From Calliopsis andreniformis (lineage: Eukaryota; Arthropoda; Insecta; Hymenoptera; Andrenidae), in assembly GCF_051401765.1 (NCBI RefSeq), contig NC_135071.1, positions 10,146,961 through 10,210,960 on the forward strand: 64,000 nt of DNA, in the 5' to 3' direction. Positions 36,612-48,992 of this stretch are shown here, piece by piece. The notes beneath the pieces were generated by a model. It saw only the letters and a list, made by a program, of their open reading frames with translations. It was not told the DNA's origin and did not search any database. Every line of letters begins with the position of its first letter. Position 1 is the stretch's first letter. The translations under genes and the position numbers were made by a program.

Positions 36612-36966
36612 AGGATGATTCTACCTGCTAAAATACCACAAAAATGAAGATAGAGGAAATTGTGTTTTAGACCTAGTTTCCGAGCTATTAATTGTTGAAA
36701 AGACGCCTAGAATACGCTTGAAATATGTCTGACTCGGAGCTTACTCCACTGACTTCGCTGCATTTGATATGATTAATGTACACCGAGAGTAGAATAAATC
36801 CAAAGTCAGACAAATTTCACGCGAATTTTAAACATTTTTGCAACAATAATTCTGAAAAACGAAGCCTGAAACGTAGCGTGACCATTCTTGATTTTCGTCC
36901 TATTCTGACGTGTCTAGAATTACCCTTTACAATCTCTGTCACTTGTTATCGAGCACCCTATACAGT
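36612..36966. repeat. Interspersed repeat copy, family of 29384-29841
   Basis: It shares ordered blocks with 5671-5930 (TTCTACCTGCTAAAATA, GAGCTATTAATTGTTGAAAA, AAGTCAGACAAATTTC) and ends CGAGCACCCTATACAG, resembling CGAACACCCTGTATA at 29827-29841. The left boundary is approximate. It lies upstream of the CRAL-TRIO gene, possibly in a 5' UTR intron. Confidence 0.6.
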
Positions 36967-38446
36967 ATTAATAATATAATTACAATACTTGCTAAAAATA
37001 ATATTTATTGAATATGAAAGTAATTATAAACATGATACTTAAATATACCTAAACTATTATACAAATCAAAATTTCAAGTGAAAAAGAAAATTAGATTAAT
37101 GGCAAATAACGGAGACAATTGCTTCTCGTGTGACAATTAAACTAAAAGCATTGGTATTTGTAAGATGGTGCAATTTCAATGTCCACTACTATATATTTGA
37201 AGGAATCACAACGTTAGAAGATTACAACGAGCACCTGTAATACGTAATGCACACTGTAATCGCTTATGCAATACCCGAGATATTCATCGTTCTTATGTGA
37301 AAAGTTAATGCCGACTAGCTTGCTCAATGCTAAACTTTCTCTAACTTGTTCCGATTGACCGAGAAGCATTTTACCTTTTTCTTTGGTTAAAAGTAATCGC
37401 TGACTACGCGTTCTTCCTCTTCTTTATTACGAAAGTATTGTCCCCGATTGAAAGTGAGAGAGCAAAAGGAAAAGCAAAATAAACGAAGGGTGCTTAGCGT
37501 TTATTATGGACAGTCTTGCTGGACTGGGTGAATGTGTGACCGAGAAATGGCACAGTTAAAAAGCGAAAAGGAAATTGCGAGAGGCTTAGACTCGAGTTCG
37601 TTTTTCGGATGAAAAAAGATACGAGGTGAGCGAAGAAATGCACATGTTGCTAAAGACCGTCCTTGGTGAAACCTGAAATTGGGCAACCCAATGGAAAGGC
37701 ACTTTCGGACGCAATCGAGTACTTAGACACGCGGTCATGCTCCAATGGAATTTTGTGGATCAACTGAGAGTTCACATTCAACGCGAAGCAAATCGGAAGG
37801 ACAAAAGTAGCACATCCAAGTAAAGACGTAATACTTGTTTATTGCGTGATTATAATAACAAATGATTGCAGCTCGGGCAAATGGGAGTAATAAGAAATTG
37901 ATAGGTAAACAAGCGTTTACTGTGTGAAAATTTTTATATCATAACTGAACTTTTTGTTGCTATCAGTGACATTACGTGATACTAATTTGTCGTGTTTTGC
38001 GTCACTCTACTACACATTTCTCATTGTGTTTGTAAATTAAGTGTTAGCGAAGCGGTTCTTGCTCCACAAGACATTTGTTTGCGAACTACCATCAAGCATT
38101 CGAGGTACGATTTAACCCTAGAACGACACCCTGGGGTCACCAGCAACCTCACAAAATGTTAAAGTTAAAGATCTATTTTGCATACACTTCAAAATAACTT
38201 AAAAATTTTGGTTTTTTTTTCTTGTAAACAGAAATTAAATCGTGATGTTATCTTTTCTTAAGATGTCCAAAGAAGAATGGAAAAAGAATTTTTCATTTCT
38301 CAAATTTTTAATTTAAATTTCAATTATAATATAGTTCCGTTGTTTACCTTTTTTTCTTTTTTTCCTCTCTTTCCTTTTTTAGTCGATAATAACCATTACA
38401 GGTAATTGAAGTTACATTAAATTTCAATAAAAAAGAAATTTAGATA
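36967..38446. other. Intergenic, nothing recognised
   Basis: AT-rich with a modestly GC-richer part near 37.3-37.8 kb that could hold the 5' end of the minus-strand CRAL-TRIO gene. A single TTAACCCTAGAACGAC sequence at about 38113 resembles a TTAA-element end but has no partner nearby. Confidence 0.35.
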
Positions 38447-38783
38447 CAGTAAAACCTCGATTAACCGGATTTCAATTACGCATATTCTGGTTTAATCGAG
38501 AATACTATTTGTTATAACAACAATAACAGTATAATAGAACATCGATTAACACTTAAACTGTAATTTAACTAATATTTAACTACAAATAATTTATCATTTT
38601 TAGTAATCTACCAAAGCTATTAGAAGTTATTAGAACCTATTACAAACCTCAAATAATCGACTCAACACCAGGCATTCTTTTGATAACTAATTTTCTTCTT
38701 GTTATTATTGTTCTAACATCGAATAACAGTAATCCTGAATAAAAAACAGTGTAATTGAAATCCAGTTAATCAAAGTTCTACTG
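38447..38783. mobile_element. pogo/Tigger-like non-autonomous element
   Basis: The left end CAGTAAAACCTCGATTAACC and the matching right end (GGTTAATCGAGG-like, ending TTCTACTG) form inverted repeats of about 34 bases with a few mismatches, flanked by TA on both sides (38445-38446, 38784-38785). CAGT-starting ends with an AAACCTCGATTAA core next to a TA duplication are typical of the pogo/Tigger branch of Tc1/mariner. At 337 bases with no transposase it is a MITE. Confidence 0.75.
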
Positions 38784-38785
38784 TA

Positions 38786-41209
38786 CATCAACTTTGAATT
38801 TCATATCAGGCCAATTAATCGAGATCCTAATAAAAGAATACCATGTTCAAAGCAACACTTTTCTAAAATTTCTTAAATCAGCCTCTACCAAGGTTTAAAG
38901 AAAGATTTTTATTTCAGATATAACCGATTTTCCTGTCACTGTACAAGAGAAGAAAAATTGCTGGCAATTGCTTTACCTTGATTATCTCCGGCGAAATGTC
39001 AATCTGACAGGGAGGACGATAGACAGTGATGAGATTTGGACGACGACGGAAACAGAAATGCAACGAACTCGCGTGGTGAACCAACGAGATGGAGAGTGGC
39101 CGATAGAGTGGGAACGATTACCTCTTGGACCGGTTCTCCTTATATTATAGGATACCCCACTATCAGTTTTCTCTAAAGTCACACGGAACGAAAGAGACAT
39201 TGTTGATACTCACATATCTGACGCGATGGACCCAATTTTTTCTCAGTATCTCACATACACCTTTTTCTACGATACCGTAATACGACATTGAATAATAATG
39301 CAACTTTTTCTTGCTCTTCCATACTCATCGTACTGTTTCATGATTGCTGAAGAATCTTATATATTCAATAAATGTATCGAATACAATTTAATGAAAATTT
39401 TGTAAATGAAATTAGCTACAGACTCTAAAGAAATTTTGTAAAATGCGTTGCACTTGAACCACATTTTTGAAAAAATTCGTTACGAAAAGTAGCACGTCTT
39501 ATTTGTCTTGCCAAAAGAAACACATTTGTCTTCGATTGATTGTTTTCAAACGAAAGCAAATTTGCATAATTTAATACGATCAATGTCCAAATGTGATCTT
39601 CATTGCGAAACGGTGAAAGACGCAAAGCGAATGCTCGTGGCAAAACTGAAACGTGCTGCTACTGGTAAGAAGAGATGAAATGGATCATTTTTCTTGAATA
39701 GTCGAAATATGTTGATTTTTGTAAGACAAATGAGACGATAAATTAATGACTGCTGAGAATCTTTCTAAAGAAAGATGATTGGCGACATTCAATATAGGAT
39801 CTAGAAACAACGTAAACAACGCTAATAGACTGCAAACACCTTTTTCCCGGAAATTAATATAATTCTCAATAGTTCAAATGCTAACAAATGCGTAGAAAAC
39901 GTATGAGTTCTTCAATGTTTGCATATTGGAACACAAACAATATTGGAGTGATCGTATCTTGATTATTATCAACGTCATTTGCACTGTTAACTCTTTCCTT
40001 CACATTAATTGTCCCGGAAAAAGAGGAAAAAGAACGATTAAATAAATCTGATTAAATAGTTGGAGATGAAGACACGGAAAACGACGAAAGCTGTGGTCAC
40101 TGATGAATTTTAGAAACTCTTGAAATTGTACCATTATATAATTTCAGAATAGGAAGTAACATAACTACGCGAGGTGAATCGTTTTTTCACCCTGATAATC
40201 ATCAAAATGCGTCTCTTTCGAAACCAATGTTATGTGGCGTTGTAGACAGAAAATTTATGTGCGTTACTAGATGCAGGTTAATTAGAAGCCGAAACTGTTC
40301 CATTTCTAAAAGGAAAAGCTTCAAAATCATTGGATTTTGTATAATTCGGCACTAATTAGTATTAATACTGTCGCTGGCAAGAAGTTTTTGACCAAACACA
40401 ACAGCGCGATAGTTGTAAGATGTAAACTGCCATCATATAGATATAAAAGTCAGGATCCGGTATTTAAGTTCGATATTTAGTAAGAATAAATAGAAACATT
40501 AAATAAATTATTTTTTATCTCTTTGTAAATTTATGTCGAATACTTTTTTCAAATCTTACATACTATTTTTCAGGCAACATTTCTTTTCACAGTCTTCCAC
40601 TGAATAATAAATGAGGACTTTTACTATTTTTTGTGCTTTCTTTATAGCAAATCAATTTAAATTTTCCAATGGGTAATATACCCATTATATATTACAAAAA
40701 CTTTAATATTTTTAGTCAATTTTATAGTATTGCACTTGATCAAAAACTTATCGCCAAGGTTAATAATAAAAAAAAAGATATCAATTGTCATAAAACAAAT
40801 ATATATCAGCGAAATAAAAGTTTTAATTTAAAGTCCTCCAATCGACTATCTTTTATTTTCTGCAGTACATTGTTTGTTTTTCAATGAAGTATTTATGCTT
40901 ACAAAATTTGTAATCCAAATTTATGAAAAAAATGTTAATAATAAGTATTGTGTTACATAATCATGTACAATATGTTATGGAACAATCAATTTAATCGGTC
41001 GCCGATATAACATTCATTACCCTAAGCTCTAAAGAAACGTAAACCCAATATGAATCAGCATTAACATTTCAGTTACTAGGAAACTATTATAACTCGCAAA
41101 TGATATGCTACATGCACATATTTTCCTTGACAAAAAATTTCATGGAGCTTTCAGCCCCGAAACGTGAGAGGTTCGATTTTATCGATAGCAAAGTCCACAT
41201 AATGTGTTT
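38786..41209. other. Intergenic, nothing recognised
   Basis: AT-rich sequence except a GC-richer patch at about 38.97-39.2 kb with short overlapping frames on both strands. No domain, splice-supported exon or clear repeat was seen. Confidence 0.4.
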
Positions 41210-44200
41210 TTATGATGTAAAGATAAAAGCGACGATGACTAAGGTGATTGTGCCGAAAGTTACAGCAAATTCAGCTTTATTAACAACTGATGAACTTCTC
41301 ATTTTAAGATTTAATATAGCCTTCTTCGCATCAGCTGCCACAATTGTTTCCTACAAACAAAATACATAAAAACGAAAAAATGAAAACCATTTATATTTTG
41401 CACTTGAAACATATTTCTGTTTCCTTAACAGTACTCAAATTGAAAGTACCTTATTGACATTCAGATCTTCAACTTTCTTAATCTCATTGTCCTGCAAAAT
41501 TAACACATTAAATTAATAATCCTTTGCTCGTTTATTATTATATTTTTATCCCGAATACGTCGCTTAAAATTCATTTCAACTTTTATTTATACACTCTTGT
41601 ATAGATTAATTTAAATTCAATAAAACAGAAAACGTTAGATATAATTTTTCTTATTAGAAGACTTATATAATTCAATATACGGACAGTATTGGGCCACACC
41701 ATCGTATATCGCAATAAAAATGTTATTATATCAGTCAGCACATGACTCATCGAGTTTATCATAAGTAGTGAAAGCGATATTTTCTTTTCGCAACGTGTTT
41801 AATTCACAGAGTAACGCATTCGGCAATTTTGTTGTTTAATGTCAAGATTGTTCTTACCTTAGAATGTGTCGTACTGCTCGTTTCAGTGGTGTTGCTCTAA
41901 AAATTAAATATTAGGTTTCAATTTTGTGTTATCTTTTTATGAAACTCATCTCAGACTCATCGAGTTTATCATAAGTAGTGAAAGCGATATTTTCTTTTCG
42001 CAACGTGTTTAATTCACAAAGTAACGCATTCGGCAATTTTGTTGTTTAATGTCAAGATTGTTCTTACCTTAGAATGTGTCGTACTGCTTGTTTCAGTGGT
42101 GTTGTTCTGAAAATGAAATATTAGGTTTCAATTTTGTGTCATCTTTTTATGAAACTGCGTATATTTAACGAATATACTTTTAATGTGTAGCGATCTATTC
42201 TTGTAGAAATTTATTTAAATTTCTAAGACACAAATTCGAAAAAGTCCCCTTTGAACGGGAATCTGTCAGAAAAAATGATTAACGAAACGTCCCCTGAAAA
42301 ACATCTGTATGAAAACATCTGAACCGGTTTCTCGACAAATAAGAATTTTCCATACGCAAAGATTTTGTTTTTAATTAACGACATAAAACTTTCTTTATGC
42401 TAACTTTGAAATATAATCAGCATTTCTAGACTTGACGAAAAGATTCCGCAACTATTGTGACGAGTATTATTCCCCGATTAGAGTAAACTTTACACACAGT
42501 TACATATCGATTCGTCCATACTTGCACCTTGCATTGGAATTTCACCTGACTTATCTCATACTCAACACAAAGGTCATGGTTAATTTCAGGCTACCATGTT
42601 CATATTGCATTGAAAACGTCAGTTTGAGTTATATGTAGCGTGTCGATAGCAAATTCCCACAAAATGTTCAAGCAGAGTAAGATAACTTGCGATAAAACTG
42701 ACAGAAAAATAGGTGTAAGTCTAAGCAGCTGTGATAGAACACCATTTAACTAGAAAAATAGTGGTTTCTTCTACTGTCCTATTTGAACAATTGGAAGGAT
42801 AATTATTTACAAAGGGAACCCTCTTTCTATTTTTATTGACCTTAGTATATAATTGAAACTAACATTTTGAGTAATTTTCATATATACATTGTGTAACCGA
42901 ATATTGAATACTACATGTAACATTATTCTAGGGATTGGATTAGCTTTGAATTAAAGTAAGAAAAAAGTCATTAGTCACAACATTCTAATAATTCTCTTCT
43001 TTTTTTTTAAACTAACTCAAATCTAAATCTAATCCAAATCCAACTGAAAACTCCCTCAAGCCTTAAAAAAACACATTAAATAGTACTCAAAATTCTTTTG
43101 TTAGCATCTCTGAAAATAAAGACAAGGGACGATAAATTACCATTAAAAACTAGAAAACTAAATCCTATATTCAATTTTTACAGATACTAAAGTACGACTG
43201 AACTAAGTTCAATGTTTAGGTCACTATCGAAGAAGGCTATTTATAGTTAACATAGGCTTACATCGAGTATTCTTGGGCTTCCAATTGTTATCAAACGTAA
43301 CTAGTCAGACTTTATAGCCCCTGCGTTATTACGATTCACATAAATTATCATAAATCAAAGCTGAAACCATTGAACTCTTTTCTCTACTGTACTTTTCTTT
43401 TTTTAATTTTCAACCATAATAAAAACATATGGTTGCCTTGTATGTAAAAAATATCTTACGTTTTATTTTGTATTCAAAATTGAAATTTTCCTTACCAGTT
43501 GTTCCACCGATTCACGTGACAGTTTGTTCAAAGCAACTATGTTGTAGGGAACGATTTTAGATGGGGTGACTGAAACTGAGAGAACCTCGCGACGAGTTTT
43601 GCAGCCCACGCTTTGACAGCCGACGTCAACAATGTTTCTAATCGCTGTTGGAAGATGCCAGATCGTTGACACCTCGTGAAGCAGTTTGGATCCTGGTCCT
43701 TGAGCCACGAATCTCATCGGCTTATTATCGTGTGAGCAGACTTCAGTTATCACTAGAAGTGTGTCCTGAGATAGCTTTGACAAAGAGATATTACATTCAG
43801 AAATTGGTCATATTTTTGAATAGTTCTAATTAGTCTGTTTCTTCGCATTATCGTTCATATTCGCAACACATGTTTTAACAGATAAATTTACTTCGCGTTG
43901 TAAGAATTTCACGGCAGAGTTGACTTCATTTGCAGACGTCACGGCAACCAATATAAAGCCTTTTTCGTTCTGAGCTGAATTAAGTTCGCCAACTAGGTCA
44001 GCCAAATTGGACGACACAACATGCGATCTTAGAGGAGGAATCGGTTCGTCTGGAATCCCGATACCACCGAAGGACTCAACCAGTGAACGGAACAGAGCAA
44101 TTCTCATTCTGGAGAACATCTTGACCACGTTCCATGCGACATCATCTATTTTCGTGTACGAAACCATTGTCATTTGAGAGTTACAATGAGAAATAGCTTT

Positions 44201-46384
44201 CAAAAAATATTCCATACTACCATGTCAGGCCTACTATAAGTATAAACAATAGAATTGTTTACTGTGTCTGTGTAGTAAAAATTGTGAATTAAGTTTCCTA
44301 TCGAAATATTAACCCTTTCTTTTGCCACGTAGCTCTATGAGTATACGCCAATCGAAATCATATGAAATCAAAATTTTACTTCTTTATTTGCCACTGCTAA
44401 GAAATAACAGCGTATGAAACGATAACTTGAACGTTTTGAAAATGTTAAAATAACTTCATGAAGTACATAGGTATACTAAATAATTCGTAGAAAAACATTT
44501 TAAAAGCTGACCTGTAAAACAGAACTTTTTCAAGTTATTTAATAAAATAATAAAGGAACCTTTCTTATTCGATTTTGCAGTTAATGTGTATAGTTTTCAA
44601 ACCCTGCAAGAAACTTTCTTATTACGACGTTTTTAAAGCAGAAGATAACAGACATAAGGTGCCAGGGTACACTAATGATATTTAATAGCAATATCCTGAG
44701 GACCAGTGTACTTGTCATTAACTAGTACATTATCATTGTGGTACAAGACAGAACTACTTAGACTATTTAACTAGTCGTCAGTGAACCCTCTGCACTCTCA
44801 ATTTTTTAGGAATTTTTTTCAAGGAACTTGAAATAAAAGTACCTGTGAAGAAAACTGATGTCGATTCACATTCGACATAGGAGTGCAAAGGGTTAGATTG
44901 AAAAAATCAATTTGAAGCTCACCATCTTCGCCAGCGTTTGCCGTATATGTCAAAGAGGAGGCACGATTGGCTGGTTTTTCTGGCTCGGGCAGGTGCCACT
45001 CACTATGGTTTTCAGTTTTCATGTTATTCCTGTCACTGTCATCCAATTCTCTCGTAATACGCATTGGTTCCTCGTACGCTGATAATGGCGGGAGTATAAA
45101 GTTCATAGTGGATATTGTACCTAAAACACAGAGAAACCGACAAGAAATTTATTTAATATTTCATTGCATAGAGTTTATTGACGAAAAAAAATGCTTTCTA
45201 TTTTTCCAATAAAACTTAACCTGTCGTCATTCCTTTCATGTCTCTAGCCCAAAATAGCAATGCTACAATGTTTGAGCGTAGGAAACAATCACAATCACAT
45301 TCCATGTCTCTGCCTTCGGGTATTAATGTACCGTCCAAGCTAAGTCGAGCTAAATCCATTTCATTGTTGTGGCAGGTCTGCAATTACCATACAATTTTCT
45401 TAGAGTCACCTAATAGCGACACAATATTTTGAAACATTAGACGAAATATTAAATTGTACTTGAAGGGTGCCTTCAGTCGAAAATGAGTAGGAAGTCTTGA
45501 AGTCTTTCCAGAAGCTTTCTCGGTCTTGATTCATCTCAATCAAAAGCAACACGACATTTCGTGGCCCTGAAGTGGAACTTCCAGTAACCGTATTCTCTTT
45601 CATGGATCCAATTTCAACATCGTTTGTAATTTTCTTGAAAGTTGGCTCATCTTCCATGTTCTTCAAAGTGAAATTAAGTTTCTTTTCTTGCGCTGCGTCT
45701 TCAGAACTCGACAGTTCCGTTGCCTCCGTCAACTTCTTCGTTTCGAAAGTTTGCAGAACCTTATCGATATTTGTCACTTGAGTTTTTTCAGTTATAGCAT
45801 GATCAACGATGACCTCATGATCGATTTTAGTTGAGGGTGGTGTATTCAAAGTAGTTGGAACGTCCACTATGATAATTTTAACATTCATTATTTGTGATGC
45901 GACTTTATTATGCAAATGCCTATACTAATAATGTTATACTGGAAAAATTGATTGCTTCGTTTGAATAGTACTTAAAAGTTGTTAAACTTCGAAGAACTAT
46001 AACTTTGTCAAAATTTATTCAAAATTGTTGTAACAAACAATCTCAAGTTTCTACGTCAATCCAGATTAATGTACAAAATATTGTAAAATAGTTTACAGTC
46101 TCTTATAACCAAAAGTTGATGGGACTTCAAAGCACAATTTCAACTTGATCTTTCTAGTTTTGAACCCTTTGATCTCCATTTTAAATTGGCTTCAAAGGAT
46201 TAAAATCTGTATCAGTTTCTCCAGAAGGCAAATCTTATTGGATAGCTTAATCAATATAGCTTGTTAGAAACCTTTGTTATGCTAAATGTAAAATAATACC
46301 TGCTCGCTTACCGACTAATCCATAGCAAGGCAATGTCGCCATCGTTGCACTCAATAAAAATGTCACGAAGACTTCAGACAACAT
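41210..46384 (-). CDS. Unrecognised cell-surface protein, signal peptide and GPI-like tail
   Basis: I do not recognise the family. Ten exons join with consistent phase: 46384-46312, 45866-45460, 45377-45221, 45120-44923, 44196-43892, 43765-43496, 42106-42068, 41896-41858, 41491-41450 and 41350-41210 (TAA), giving 556 residues. Residues 1-22 form a signal peptide (MLSEVFVTFLLSATMATLPC). Exon 2 encodes a Thr/Lys/Glu-rich acidic segment. Exon 3 carries a Cys cluster (ECDCDCF). Exons 5-6 encode a compact-looking Cys-containing region (DTLLVITEVC, VDVGCQSVGCK). Exons 7-8 are duplicated 13-residue Ser/Thr-rich units with NTT sequons. The last exon ends RSSSVVNKAEF followed by a hydrophobic stretch ending FIFTS at the stop, with no basic cytoplasmic tail, as in GPI-anchor signals. 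A single-pass membrane anchor is the alternative. Exon 5's acceptor (TTGAAAG|CT) is the weakest join. Function is unknown. Confidence 0.75.
41744..42156. repeat. Tandem duplication of about 210 bases containing a micro-exon
   Basis: 41744-41946 and 41954-42156 align without gaps over 203 bases, with about 6 differences (roughly 97% identity), at a 210-base period. Each copy carries one complete 39-base exon of the minus-strand gene with its own acceptor and donor. Differences are concentrated near the exon's acceptor side. High identity in an intron means the duplication is recent or gene-converted. Confidence 0.93.
42157..43495. other. Intron 6 of the unrecognised surface-protein gene
   Basis: This 1.39 kb intron (from donor 43495 to acceptor 42107) is AT-rich. 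A plus-strand frame at 42432-42638 has no domain and is treated as chance. Confidence 0.5.
44784..44894. repeat. Small inverted-repeat element in intron 4 of the surface-protein gene
   Basis: The left end AACCCTCTGCACTC and right end GAGTGCAAAGGGTT are inverted repeats with 13 of 14 matches over 111 bases. The ends resemble those of other TTAA-type mini-elements here (AACCTTTTGCACTCG at 14697). Flanking TTAA is degenerate (GTGA on the left, TTAG on the right). Confidence 0.55.
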
Positions 46385-48992
46385 TTTATCAAGTCAAAAT
46401 TCCCCGTATTGTGAAATATTCGCATTCGTTATTTATGATTCGTAAGATGTTACGTTCAATTCAACGTATCCAATTACGTAGTGTTTCTAATATTTCTGAT
46501 ATTTGAAAAATCTGGGAACGATGGTCAGGTCTTTTCGCTTCTTCGATTGATGGAACACAACTAATTAATGATTTCACATTCAACAGAAAACGGTTGTCAA
46601 GTAAACAAAACAAAAGAGGCAGTTGATTTTCGATAAACAGAGAGAAGTAGAGAACATCAGTGAATCAAAACAAGATAAATGATTATAGATATCACGAAAT
46701 TTCTGTTAAAACTTTATTGCAGAATTAGCTCTAGAAGATGATTCACCTGTTTCACTCATTAAAACCCAAAGTTGCATAAACGCAACGTTATTGTAGAACA
46801 TAAAATAGATCTTATGCATTATTTTTGCGAGATAAAAAAGATATTTTATAATAATAGGCACTACATAGACGTCTACTAAATGAAAAAGATCCACAAAGGA
46901 AAGTCTATTCCTTACAAAAAGCTAGTGCAGTCTGCTGAAGCTGCTGTCTTTCCCTTTTTGTTCTTCGATGGTAAGAAAATATTGTAAATACAATGCAATT
47001 CAATTAGTTATAGCTTCATTGCCTCGATTCCTCTGTGGTCATTTGAATAGTGTCAAGGTTGCTTCAGGTAAACTCGATAATAAGCATGTACAAGTATCTA
47101 TATGTCAGTTAGCCTAGATATGTACCGATTCTTCTGTGAATTTCTTTAAAACTTTACGACGTAACAAATACTTTATGCAACCTCCATCTGCATTTTATTT
47201 GCAAAATTTCAATGTAAATTTACTTCTGAGTTTTCAAGTCTGAAAGCTTTTATTTAGATATTTATCCCATTTACGATATTAAAACTCAAAGATCCAAAAC
47301 AGACATACCTAATACAATCATGCATTCCTAAATTCATTTAAAATCTGTTAACAAAAGAGTTAAATGTTTGTTTACGAAATAAATCAAAAATTTCCCACGT
47401 GCAGGAAACATTGTATCGCTTTCCCTTCGCTACGATCTCTTCCGTAAGTTGTATTCACCTGACGCTGGGAGCATTCGTCGAATCCTAAATAATTGATACG
47501 ATTATAAAGCTCCGTGTCGACGATACAAGAAACAACATGGCCACCATAAGCAAGCAGACGTCTGCGCCTGGGTACCCAGCGCTTATTGGTACACGTTTGG
47601 TGCCCCGTACAGCAGAAGGGGTTTCACCACGGCGACAGAGGGTGGCTGCCCCTGGATGAGGGGGTGGAAACAGGCGAAGAAACGACGAAGAGGAACCCCC
47701 GTGAGGGACAGTTCTGTTAGTTCTCGACACCGCGTGCTACTGGCTACTGTCACCTTCAGCGAACTCGCGAAGAGTTCGCCTATCATCGTGGATCTCTTCA
47801 ACGTGACTATCTATCGGCCTCAAGGTAGGAAATATGATTCTTAGATCATCGTAGCAGAAGTTGCTGTCTGTGTTTTATTAGAGGAACTTGAGATAACGTG
47901 ACCACGTGGGGAATATTAATACTATTGCCTGGTATCTTATAATTTTTTTACCCTTCTGTATATTATTAAAAATAAGAGGATTTCGTAGAACACAGAAATT
48001 ATCATCCTATCTAAAACAAAGTTATGTTCATTATTTAATCTCTCCTATAAAACTATTTAATTTTTGTCTGAAATATACTATGTATAAGTTTCCTTTAGTT
48101 CCTAGCACAAGTACACTTTCTTGACACAGTCCTCATCAATTTTAAGTTCTGTCTTTAGGTATTGATATTTGATTTCACGAAACTTCCTGAAAGTTAACTA
48201 AGAACTCAGTAACAAATGGAAAATTAGTCGTGGTACTCATTAATTATATCTCAAGGACGTCAACTCTAGCTCATAGCAATTTTCAAACTATATTTTCACC
48301 ACTGTCAATCGTGACTAAGAAGAAGGAATTAATATCCTCGAAGAAATGTACTCGTGAATTATATATTGCAAATTGAAATTTCAGCTATGTACGCGAAATA
48401 CATGTGCACAAGGAAAGGGTAATTGAGAAAGTCTGAATGACCATGTATTAATAATTTAATTGTATTGACCTTTGGACAATAACGAAAGCTTACGAGACTT
48501 TTAGACTTCACTTGTCTGAATGGAGATTTAATCCCCATTTTTGGGATACCAAATAAGAAGTTCGACATTTTATAATTTTTAAGAAAAGATTAGTTATTGT
48601 TCAGCACGTATTTAAATTTGTAGACATTCAATTTATAGATAATTATATATATTCAATGAGCAGTCTGCACTGTAGAAGGATTGAATAACTGGTTGTCAAA
48701 CTATCTCCCTTGACAACCCCCCTCTGAAGTTTTTAAAAACCTTCGTCCCTTTCTTTAGTGACCACGATATATACTTGTCTACACATGCTAATTTTTTAGC
48801 TAAATTTATTGTTTTTATGTAATTCCACGATTATATTGCAAATTACTTTCTGTTACCTACTAAAGTATATAAAGTTAACGATTCAAATAGGTATAAACTG
48901 AAACAAGAGAATCTTTAATTTCTAACCCATTTTTTACCCAAAATAAGTTTTGAAACTTTTAACGTGTAAAATATTGCAATCATTTGTTTTAG
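46385..48992. other. Intergenic region between divergent surface-protein and Orco genes
   Basis: The two neighbouring genes are transcribed away from each other, so this 2.6 kb should contain both promoters. Most is AT-rich; a GC-rich island at about 47.48-47.82 kb is the main candidate for the Orco first exon. Confidence 0.45.
47480..47824 (+). promoter_or_regulatory. Possible Orco promoter / 5' non-coding exon
   Basis: A GC-rich island ends in a strong donor CCTCAAG|GTAGGAAAT at 47824/47825. The Orco start codon is preceded directly by an acceptor (TTTGTTTTAG) at 48992, so a 5' non-coding exon must lie upstream. This donor is the best one seen in the 1.5 kb before it. This is inference from position and splice-site strength only. 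Confidence 0.3.

Noticed and set aside
46162..46203. AACCCTTTGATC...CAAAGGATTAA near-inverted pair
   Set aside because: Only about 8 matching bases on each side, too short to separate from chance.
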